Positions 57,643 through 64,000 of a stretch of DNA of 64,000 nt are shown in pieces; within the stretch, counting starts at the first letter, position 1, and the number at the start of each line of letters is the position of its first letter. The notes under the pieces were generated by a model, which had not been told where the DNA came from, made no database searches, and saw nothing but the letters and a program-made list of their open reading frames with translations. Source of the DNA: Anaeromyxobacter oryzae (GTDB taxonomy: Bacteria; Myxococcota; Myxococcia; Myxococcales; Anaeromyxobacteraceae). The stretch lies in contig NZ_AP025591.1 in NCBI RefSeq assembly GCF_023169945.1, forward strand, positions 5,514,481-5,578,480, in the 5' to 3' direction. A program made the translations under genes and the position numbers.

Positions 57643-58593
57643 TCAGCCGACCTGCAGGACGATCTTCCCGCGGCCGTGGCCGGAGTCGAGCCGCCGGTGG
57701 GCGTCCGAGACGCGATCGAGCGGCAGCACCTGATCCACGAGCGGCACGAGCTTCCCCTGGTCCACGAGCCGCGCGAGCTCGACGAGGCGCGCGCCCTCGC
57801 GCGTGAGGAACACGCCGTGGAGCGTCAGGTTCCGCGGGTACAGCGGCGAGAGCTCGCCCGAGACGCCGAGGATCGTCGCGAGCCGCCCGCCCGGGCGCGT
57901 CGCGGCCAGGCTCCGCGCGATGGTCTCGCCGCCGGCGGTCGAGAACACCGCGTCCACGCCGGCGCCGCCGGTCTCGCGGAGCGCGACCTCCGCCGGATCC
58001 TCGCGGCGGTAGTCGACGCAGACGTCCGCGCCGACGCTCCGGAGCGTTGCCTGGTTCTCGGGGCCGGCGGTCGCGATGACCCGCGCGCCGCTCGCGCGCG
58101 CGAGCTGCACCGCGAAGGACCCGACGCCGCCCGCGCCGCCGTGGACGAGCACGGTCTCGCCGGGGCGGACGGCGAGCCGGCGCACGATGGCGTCGTACGC
58201 GGTGCCCGCCGCGAGCGGCATCGCGGCGGCCTCGACGTGCGTCAGGCGCGCCGGCTTCCGCGCGACGATCGCCGCCGGGACGACGTTGTACTCGGCGTAC
58301 GTCCCGAGCGCGTTCCCGAAGATCTCCGGCGTGTAATACACCTCGTCGCCCGCGCCGAACGCCTTCACGCCCGGGCCGACCGCCTCGACGACCCCCGAGG
58401 CATCGTAGCCGAGCACCACGGGCGGCGTGAGCCGGGCCCAGGACCCGTCGTGCCGGAGCTTCGCGTCCACGGGGTTCGTGCCGGACGCGACCACGCGGAC
58501 GAGCAGCTCGCCCGGCCCGGGCACCGGTCGGGGGATGTCCCGGGGCTCGAACACGTCGGGGCCGCCGAAGCGGCCGATCACCATCGCGCGCAT
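57643..58593 (-). CDS. Zinc-independent quinone oxidoreductase (MDR family)
   Basis: The 316-aa protein is a medium-chain reductase of the quinone oxidoreductase/zeta-crystallin type. It has the GroES-like N-terminus (PVPGPGELLVRVVASGTNPVD, then GYDASGVVEAVGPGV) and the NADPH motif VHGGAGGVGSFAVQLA near residue 145. The catalytic-zinc cysteines and the structural four-cysteine lobe are missing, unlike the alcohol dehydrogenase at 7371. It would reduce quinones or alkenals with NADPH in the cytoplasm. The end (SGHGRGKIVLQV) is typical. The ATG at 58593 is the obvious start. Confidence 0.87.
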   Translation of the reverse strand: MRAMVIGRFGGPDVFEPRDIPRPVPGPGELLVRVVASGTNPVDAKLRHDGSWARLTPPVVLGYDASGVVEAVGPGVKAFGAGDEVYYTPEIFGNALGTYAEYNVVPAAIVARKPARLTHVEAAAMPLAAGTAYDAIVRRLAVRPGETVLVHGGAGGVGSFAVQLARASGARVIATAGPENQATLRSVGADVCVDYRREDPAEVALRETGGAGVDAVFSTAGGETIARSLAATRPGGRLATILGVSGELSPLYPRNLTLHGVFLTREGARLVELARLVDQGKLVPLVDQVLPLDRVSDAHRRLDSGHGRGKIVLQVG

Positions 58594-58720
58594 GGCGGAG
58601 TGCTAGCGCCGCGCCGAGGCGTCCGCCGCGCGGCTCGCTCGCCGCCACCCGCGCGGGGAGGTCGGCGAACCGTCGCTCACGCTGGCGGCCCCGCCGGGCG
58701 GTGGGGGAGCGCGCTCGAGC

Positions 58721-59800
58721 TCACGGCGCCACCGGCGCGAGCTCCCTCGCCGTGCTGCACGCCTTCGCGTTGCCTCGCTGGCAGGCGTCGTCGAGGAGCT
58801 TCCGGCCGCGGCCGGGATCGGCGGGCAAGCCTGCGCCCAGGACCAGCCGCGTCCCGAGGACGCGCTCGACCTCGGCCAGCAGGCGGCTCACCTCGGACCG
58901 GCCCTCGCCCTCCGTCGCCTTCTCGAGGGGCTCGAGCTTCGCGAGGGCGCCCTCGAGATCCCCCTCGAGCGCGCGGATCTGTGCTTCCTGGAAGTCCAGC
59001 CCGGGCGTGTCGAGCTTGTCGCCGCGCGCCGCGTCGAGGAGGGCTCGGGCTGACGGCACGTCTCGCCGCTGCAGCGCATTCGCGATCTCCTCCTGCGCGC
59101 GCACCGTGGCCCGCCACCGCGGGTACAGCGCGAGCGCCACCACGATCGCGACGGCGCCGGCGAGCGCGATCCACGGCCAGGTCCGCCGCGGCCAGGGCCG
59201 CGTTGCGATCCAGCCCCACGCGGCGCCGGTGAGGAAGCCGCCGAGGTGCGCGAACTGATCGATCGGCACGAACTTCCCGACGACCGCGAGCACGGCGAGG
59301 TTGAGCAGCACCTGCTGCGACCCGCGGTTCCGGAAGAACTCGCCCCAGCTCCCGAGGGCGCGCCGGTGCAGCGCGAGCGCCGCGCCGATGACGCCGAACA
59401 GCGCGCCCGACGCGCCGGCCGAGACGGTGGCGGGTCCGAGGAGCGAGGCCGCGGACCCCGCGATGGCGCTGCCGAAGTACAGCGTCGCGAACCGGGCGGG
59501 CCCGAAGACCCGCTCGATCTGCCGGCACCACGGGATGCCGAAGACCATGTTCGCGGTGAGGTGGAACACGCCGACGTGCAGGAAGGCGGCGGTGACGAGG
59601 CGCCACCACTGCCCCGACCAGACCGCGTTGCGCTCGAGCGCGCCGTACCGGATCAGCGTCGCCACGTCCGTCGTCGAGCCGTGCGACGAGACCCAGATGA
59701 AAACCGCGATGTTGGCGGCGAGCAGCGCCCAGCTCACCGGCGTGGGCCGCGGCGCGCGCGCGGGCGGGGACGGCGCGGCGGGTGCGGGCTCGGGCTGCAT
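58721..59800 (-). CDS. Rhomboid-family intramembrane serine protease with C-terminal helical domain
   Basis: The 359-aa protein has six or seven membrane helices with the rhomboid catalytic dyad: Ser131 in SAGASGALFGVIGA (GxSG) and His185 in FAHLGGFLTGAAWG. The conserved loop HVGVFHLTANMVF with the oxyanion-type residues is also present. It cleaves membrane proteins within the bilayer. From about residue 235 a soluble TPR-like or Sel1-like helical region follows (EIANALQRRDVPSARALLDA, and a Cys-containing end with ACQRGNAKACSTARELA). That end may bind substrates or partners. The start is ATG 59800 with a Pro/Ala-rich cytoplasmic tail of 20 residues. It is divergent from the PilZ gene. Confidence 0.88.
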   Translation of the reverse strand: MQPEPAPAAPSPPARAPRPTPVSWALLAANIAVFIWVSSHGSTTDVATLIRYGALERNAVWSGQWWRLVTAAFLHVGVFHLTANMVFGIPWCRQIERVFGPARFATLYFGSAIAGSAASLLGPATVSAGASGALFGVIGAALALHRRALGSWGEFFRNRGSQQVLLNLAVLAVVGKFVPIDQFAHLGGFLTGAAWGWIATRPWPRRTWPWIALAGAVAIVVALALYPRWRATVRAQEEIANALQRRDVPSARALLDAARGDKLDTPGLDFQEAQIRALEGDLEGALAKLEPLEKATEGEGRSEVSRLLAEVERVLGTRLVLGAGLPADPGRGRKLLDDACQRGNAKACSTARELAPVAP

Positions 59801-59868
59801 GTGCGCGTTTCAGTGTACCCGGGGCATGTGTCGGTGTCCCGGTTCACGAAGTACTACAATTGCCGCTC

Positions 59869-60963
59869 ATGACGGCCGTCGCCTACATCGAGAACCCGCG
59901 CCGGGGTCCGCGCGCGCCTGCGCGGTGCACGACCAAGGTCATCTGTCCGGCCGGGGTCTTCGAGGCGGAGACGGAGGACATCGGGTCGCACGGGTGCCAG
60001 CTCGTCTCGCCGCGCGCGGTGAAGAAGGGCGACCCGGTGAAGCTGACCATCTCGAACTCGCGCGTGCCGGACGCGCTGCGGATCTCCGGCCGGATCGCGT
60101 GGGCGAGCGCGCAGGCGCCATGGCGGCTGGGGGTCGCGTTCGACGACGAGGCGCTCGACGACAGCGGGCGCTGGTTCGACCGGCTCGTCGCCGCCTTTCC
60201 GGGGCTCGCGGCCGTGCGGCGCATCCCTCCGCGGATCTCCGTCGACGCGATGGTCTACCTCGGTCCGCCGCCGCGCTTCGTGGTGGACTTCGATCGCCAC
60301 GAGGCGGCGATCCTCCGCGCCATCGGGAGCGGGACGTCGGTCGGCGAGCTCATGGCTCGCCTGCGGGACGACTGGCCTCCGAAGCAGCGCGCCCTGTTCT
60401 CGCTCCTCGCCCACCAGCACCTGACGCTCGCGCGCGGCGGGTCGGTGCACCCCGAGTCCTGGAAGCGGATCCTCGCCGACCTGGAGGGGACCTTCGCCGT
60501 CGAGGCGCTGCGCGCGGCGCCGACGCCGCCGCCGCTGCGGGCCGTGGCGCCCACGGCGGCCCGTCCGGCGCCGCGGCCCGCCCCCACGCCGATCCCCGTC
60601 GCGGCCCCGCCCCGGGCCCCGACACCCGCGCCGGGCGACCTCCGCCGGACGTACACGCCGCTGCCGTTCGAGTCGCGTTCCGTCGCCCGCGGGATCGACG
60701 GGGGCGCGTCGTGGGCGGCGCCCGCCCACCCGCCCGCCCCGGACTACAGCGGCGCCGGCGTCGGCTGGCGCGCGCCGACGGGCCCGCGCCCGTCCGCGGC
60801 CCAGGAGTGCTTCGAGCTCGCCCACGCGGAGATCGCCGCGGGCCGCGTGAACGGCGCGCTCGCGCTGCTCCGGCGGGCGCTCGCCCTCGCGCCCGGAGAC
60901 CCGGAGATCGCCGGAGCGATCGGCAAGCTCGCGTTCAAGGACCGGCTGCCGGGGAGCCGCTGA
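59869..60963 (+). CDS. PilZ-domain protein with C-terminal TPR-like segment
   Basis: The 364-aa protein begins with a PilZ-like domain (residues about 10-115): RRGPRAPARCTTKVIC supplies the basic residues, and ETEDIGSHGCQLVSPRAV corresponds to the D/N-x-S-x-x-G c-di-GMP site, with the serine shifted to DIGSHG. The next stretch (SGRIAWASAQAPWRLGVAFDDE) completes the barrel. A DUF4388-like helical part follows (about 150-205). After a Pro/Ala linker the end is TPR-like (ECFELAHAEIAAGRVNGALA). It would respond to c-di-GMP if the altered site still binds. The ATG at 59869 is closely preceded by TACAAT, which could be a -10 box; the transcript may then be nearly leaderless. Confidence 0.75.
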   Translation: MTAVAYIENPRRGPRAPARCTTKVICPAGVFEAETEDIGSHGCQLVSPRAVKKGDPVKLTISNSRVPDALRISGRIAWASAQAPWRLGVAFDDEALDDSGRWFDRLVAAFPGLAAVRRIPPRISVDAMVYLGPPPRFVVDFDRHEAAILRAIGSGTSVGELMARLRDDWPPKQRALFSLLAHQHLTLARGGSVHPESWKRILADLEGTFAVEALRAAPTPPPLRAVAPTAARPAPRPAPTPIPVAAPPRAPTPAPGDLRRTYTPLPFESRSVARGIDGGASWAAPAHPPAPDYSGAGVGWRAPTGPRPSAAQECFELAHAEIAAGRVNGALALLRRALALAPGDPEIAGAIGKLAFKDRLPGSR

Positions 60964-61017
60964 GATCCCCCGCGAGGACGGCGCGACGCGCGCCGCCGGC
61001 CACGTCAAAGTGGACCG

Positions 61018-61053
61018 GAGCCATCCTGAATTTTCCCAAAAAATTCATGGCTC
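61018..61053. promoter_or_regulatory. AT-rich palindrome before the NfnAB-type gene
   Basis: GAGCCAT-CCT-GAATTTT and AAAATTC-ATGGCTC form a 14-bp inverted repeat with a 3-nt bulge and a short spacer. It is strikingly AT-rich in a GC-rich genome and ends five bases before a -35-like TTGACG. It is a good candidate for an operator; it could also act as a terminator for the PilZ gene. Confidence 0.6.
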
Positions 61054-61057
61054 TTGC

Positions 61058-61085
61058 TTGACGTGTCCCGGCCGAGACTGATACG
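61058..61085 (+). promoter_or_regulatory. Sigma-70-type promoter candidate for the NfnAB-type gene
   Basis: TTGACG (61058-61063) is followed after 16 bp by GATACG (61080-61085) with a TG just before it. Transcription would start near 61092, about 50 bp upstream of the ATG. The match at -10 is moderate. Confidence 0.5.
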
Positions 61086-61142
61086 ACGCGCGGGCCGTCG
61101 GCTCACCTCCTCCCACTCCCATTCCGGAGGGTTTGCTCCCCG

Positions 61143-64000
61143 ATGTATCCCATCGTTCGCCGCGAAGCCTTCTCCGATACGACCTTCCTCTGGGAGGTCG
61201 ACGCCCCCGACGTCGCCGCATCCGCTCAGCCCGGGCACTTCGTCATGCTCCGGCTGCACGAAGGTGCCGAGCGCATCCCGCTCACGGTCGCCGATTTCGA
61301 CCGCAAGAAGGGCACCATCACGATGGTCATCCAGGCGCTCGGAAAGACGACGCGCGAGATGATGACCGACTACAAGACCGGCGACACGTTCGCGGACTTC
61401 GTGGGTCCCCTCGGCCTCCCCCAGCACATCGGGAAGGTCGGGCACGTGGTGCTCGTCGGCGGTGGCCTCGGCGTCGCGCCGGTGTACCCGCAGCTCCGCG
61501 CCTTCAAGGAGGCGGGGAACCGCACCACCGGCATCATCGGCTTCCGGAGCAAGCAGCTCGTGTTCTGGGAGGACAAGTTCAAGAAGCACTGCGACGACCT
61601 CATCGTCTGCACCGACGACGGCTCCTACGGGAAGCCGGGCTTCGTGACGCAGGCGCTGAAGGAGATCTGCGAGAAGGACAAGCCGGATCTCGTCATCGCC
61701 ATCGGCCCGCTCCCGATGATGAACGCGTGCGTCGAGACCACCCGCCCGTTCGGCGTGAAGACCATGGTCTCGCTGAACGCGATCATGGTGGACGGCACCG
61801 GCATGTGCGGCTCCTGCCGCGTGACGGTGGACGGCAAGGTCAACTTCGCCTGCGTGGACGGCCCCGACTTCGACGGCCACAAGGTCGACTTCAAGGAGCT
61901 CATCGCCCGGCAGCGGCGGTTCAAGGCGCAGGAGACGCGCGCGAACGAGGACTACGCGCATGTCTGCAACCTCGAGAAGCAGCTCTTCGAGGAGGAGAAG
62001 CGCAACTACCGCAAGATCAAGGAGCTCTCCCCGCACCAGGCGAAGATGCCGGAGCGGGATCACGTCGAGCGCGCCCGCAACTTCAAGGAGGTGAACCTGG
62101 GCTACTCGCTCCAGGACGCCCTCGGCGAGGCGGAGCGCTGCATCCAGTGCGCGAAGCCGACCTGCATCTCCGGCTGCCCGGTGCAGATCGACATCCCGCG
62201 GTTCATCCGGCACGTGGTGGTGCGCGACCTCGAGGGCGCCCTCGAGGTGATCAACGAGGCCTCCATCTTCCCGTCGATCTGCGGCCGCGTCTGCCCGCAG
62301 GAGACGCAGTGCGAGGCGCAGTGCGTGATCGCGAAGAAGGTCGAGTCGGTCGGCATCGGCCGCCTCGAGCGCTTCGTCGGTGACAACGCGAAGCCGAAGC
62401 CGGTCGTCCCGCCCCGCTTCGAGAAGAAGCTCGGCAAGGTCGCCGTGTGCGGCTCCGGCCCCGCCGGTCTCGCCGCCGCCGCCGACCTCGTGAAGTTCGG
62501 CTGTGACGTCACGGTGTACGAGGCCCTCCACGTGGTGGGCGGCGTGCTCCAGTACGGCATCCCGTCCTTCCGCCTCCCGCGCGACATCATCAGCCGCGAG
62601 GTCCAGCGGCTCGTCGACGTCGGCGTGAAGATCGAGACCAACAAGGTCATCGGGAAGACCTTCACCGTCCCGGGGCTCATCAAGGACAAGGGCTACGACG
62701 CGGTGTTCCTCGCCGTCGGCGCCGGCGCCCCGGCGTTCCTCGGGATCCCCGGCGAGTTCGCGGGCCAGGTGTACTCCGCGAACGAGTTCCTCACCCGCGT
62801 GAACCTGATGGGCGGCGACAAGTTCCCGTACCTCGACACGCCCATCTCGCTCGGCAAGAGCGTGGTGGTCATCGGCGCCGGCAACACGGCGATGGACTGC
62901 CTCCGCGTCGCGAAGCGTCTCGGCGCGCCGACGGTCCGCTGCGTCTACCGCCGCAGCGAGGCGGAGGCGCCGGCCCGCATCGAGGAGCTCCGGCACGCCA
63001 AGGAGGAGGGGATCGACTTCTTCTTCCTCCACACGCCGGTGGAGATCCGCGTCGACGCCGACGGCAACGTGCAGGGCATGAAGGTCGAGGAGATGGAGCT
63101 CGGCGCGCCGGACGAGAAGGGCCGCCGCAAGCCCATGTCCACGGGCCGCTTCAAGGAGCTCGAGTGCGACACGGTGATCTACGCGCTCGGCACCAAGGCG
63201 AACCCGATCATCACGCAGTCGACGCCGGGCCTCGAGCTGAACAAGTGGGGCAACATCGCGGCCGACGACGGCAAGCTCGAGTCGACCCAGGCCACGAGCC
63301 TCCCGGGCGTGTTCGCGGGCGGTGACATCGTGACCGGCGGCGCGACCGTCATCCTCGCGATGGGCGCCGGCCGCCGCGCCGCCCGCTCCATCGCGACCTA
63401 CCTCAAGAACGGCAAGAAGTGGCCGATCACCAAGGAGGAGGTGGCGGCGTTCCAGCCGCCCGCGCAGCTCGCCGCGATCGCGCCCGCGAAGTTCTCCGGG
63501 GCGACGGCGGTGGGCTCGGAGGCGCCCGGCAAGGTCTGCCCGAAGTGCCACCGGCCCATCGAGGGCGACGAGGAGTACGTCTGCTGCGCGACCGCCCAGC
63601 TCAGCTGGCGGTGTGACGACTGCGCCAAGGTGAGCGAGGGCTTCGCCTTCCCGTACGGCATGTGCCCGTCGTGCGGCGGCAAGCTCCAGGTCCTCGACGG
63701 CCGCAGCGTCGAGGGCGCCGCGGCGCTCGACGCGATCCGCATCGCGTTCGAGATCGAGCTCGGCGGCCAGGCCTTCTACAACCGCGCCGCGAAGGAGTCG
63801 TCGGATCCGGCGCTGAAGGCGCTGTTCCTGAAGTTCTCCGAGATGGAGAAGGAGCACATGGCGACGCTCTCCCGGCGCTACCACGCCGAGATGCCGCCCG
63901 TCTCCGACACCTTCAAGGTGGACCGCGCCGCGGTGTACGCAGGCATCGCGAACAAGCCCGAGGATCCGGCGAACCTGTTCCGCATCGCGATCGCGTTCGA
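61143..64000 (+). CDS. NfnA-NfnB-type flavoprotein fused to a zinc-ribbon and rubrerythrin-like domain (partial, 3' end outside the window)
   Basis: The visible 952 codons join three modules. Residues 1-285 are NfnA-like (ferredoxin-NADP reductase fold, with GGGLGVAPVYPQLRAF). The 2Fe-2S site D217-x4-C222-x2-C225-x11-C237 has exactly the ligand spacing of Thermotoga NfnA, including the Asp ligand. Residues about 330-765 are NfnB/GltD-like, with CIQCAKPTCISGCPVQID and ICGRVCPQETQCEAQC for 4Fe-4S clusters, CGSGPAGLAAAADL for FAD and VVVIGAGNTAMDC for NADPH. From about 795 come zinc ribbons (CPKC, CDDC, CPSC) and then a ferritin-like helix pair, FEIELGGQAFYNRAA and FSEMEKEHMATLSRRYH, with rubrerythrin-type ExxH. 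NfnAB bifurcates electrons between NADH, NADPH and ferredoxin. The added domain suggests peroxide or oxygen handling. An ATG with GGAGGG upstream begins it. Confidence 0.85.
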   Translation, partial: MYPIVRREAFSDTTFLWEVDAPDVAASAQPGHFVMLRLHEGAERIPLTVADFDRKKGTITMVIQALGKTTREMMTDYKTGDTFADFVGPLGLPQHIGKVGHVVLVGGGLGVAPVYPQLRAFKEAGNRTTGIIGFRSKQLVFWEDKFKKHCDDLIVCTDDGSYGKPGFVTQALKEICEKDKPDLVIAIGPLPMMNACVETTRPFGVKTMVSLNAIMVDGTGMCGSCRVTVDGKVNFACVDGPDFDGHKVDFKELIARQRRFKAQETRANEDYAHVCNLEKQLFEEEKRNYRKIKELSPHQAKMPERDHVERARNFKEVNLGYSLQDALGEAERCIQCAKPTCISGCPVQIDIPRFIRHVVVRDLEGALEVINEASIFPSICGRVCPQETQCEAQCVIAKKVESVGIGRLERFVGDNAKPKPVVPPRFEKKLGKVAVCGSGPAGLAAAADLVKFGCDVTVYEALHVVGGVLQYGIPSFRLPRDIISREVQRLVDVGVKIETNKVIGKTFTVPGLIKDKGYDAVFLAVGAGAPAFLGIPGEFAGQVYSANEFLTRVNLMGGDKFPYLDTPISLGKSVVVIGAGNTAMDCLRVAKRLGAPTVRCVYRRSEAEAPARIEELRHAKEEGIDFFFLHTPVEIRVDADGNVQGMKVEEMELGAPDEKGRRKPMSTGRFKELECDTVIYALGTKANPIITQSTPGLELNKWGNIAADDGKLESTQATSLPGVFAGGDIVTGGATVILAMGAGRRAARSIATYLKNGKKWPITKEEVAAFQPPAQLAAIAPAKFSGATAVGSEAPGKVCPKCHRPIEGDEEYVCCATAQLSWRCDDCAKVSEGFAFPYGMCPSCGGKLQVLDGRSVEGAAALDAIRIAFEIELGGQAFYNRAAKESSDPALKALFLKFSEMEKEHMATLSRRYHAEMPPVSDTFKVDRAAVYAGIANKPEDPANLFRIAIAF

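Overview
The window is uniformly high-GC DNA (most codons end in G or C) from one bacterial chromosome. Gene content points to a myxobacterium of the Anaeromyxobacter type: a molybdenum nitrogenase cluster, very large multihaem lipoprotein cytochromes with CxxCH and CxxxxCH sites, an archaeal-type topoisomerase VI, a NfnAB-type flavoprotein and many lipoproteins. The genus is an inference from gene content. No tRNA, rRNA, CRISPR array, insertion sequence or prophage was seen.

Layout. 1-6.3 kb: a CDP-alcohol phosphotransferase cut by the window edge, a solitary beta-class DNA methyltransferase, a membrane protein, QueG, an EamA transporter and YgfZ, then a minus-strand pair whose first gene is a peroxiredoxin with an in-frame TGA exactly at the catalytic position (a probable selenoprotein) followed by a 72-aa coiled-coil protein. 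6.4-9.8 kb: a Nudix-like protein, two lipoproteins, an alcohol dehydrogenase and HtpX. 9.9-13.4 kb: topoisomerase VI subunits B and A followed by a 43-aa, 49 percent basic peptide. 13.6-18.8 kb: a Dph6-like ATPase, a PolB-like exonuclease, a coiled-coil protein, an acyltransferase, an outer-membrane-like protein and a NYN-domain protein.

18.9-31.2 kb is the nif cluster, all on the plus strand: nifA, nifH, nifD, nifK, a fused nifEN, nifX, fdxB, a NifX-associated (DUF269) gene, nifB with a NifX-like tail, and nifW. Sigma-54 (-24/-12) promoters precede nifA and nifH, with a weaker one before the DUF269-nifB-nifW group. Three 18-bp direct repeats upstream of nifH look like variant NifA enhancer sites. 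NifA has the cysteine pattern of oxygen-responsive NifA proteins with a shortened last interval. The cluster would make and regulate a Mo nitrogenase: HDK are the enzyme, B, EN and X build FeMo-co, FdxB supplies electrons and W protects the MoFe protein.

31.2-37.5 kb holds two minus-strand lipoprotein cytochromes with 13 and 18 haem sites, a secreted protein, a small Cys protein and a DUF1015 protein. 37.5-50.8 kb is a cell-surface polysaccharide/LPS island: a transglycosylase, eight glycosyltransferase or glycosyltransferase-like genes (one fused to a second glycosyltransferase, one to a methyltransferase) and an MsbA-like ABC exporter. 50.9-61 kb is housekeeping and signalling: zinc-ribbon protein, two single-domain response regulators, ABC-F ATPase, aromatic amino acid hydroxylase, hemerythrin, VOC protein, quinone oxidoreductase, rhomboid protease and PilZ protein. 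The window ends inside a long NfnA-NfnB-rubrerythrin-like fusion that may link NAD(P)H and ferredoxin pools, relevant to nitrogenase electron supply.

Intergenic REP-like palindromes recur (12.0, 15.7, 20.65-20.76 and about 28.6 kb).
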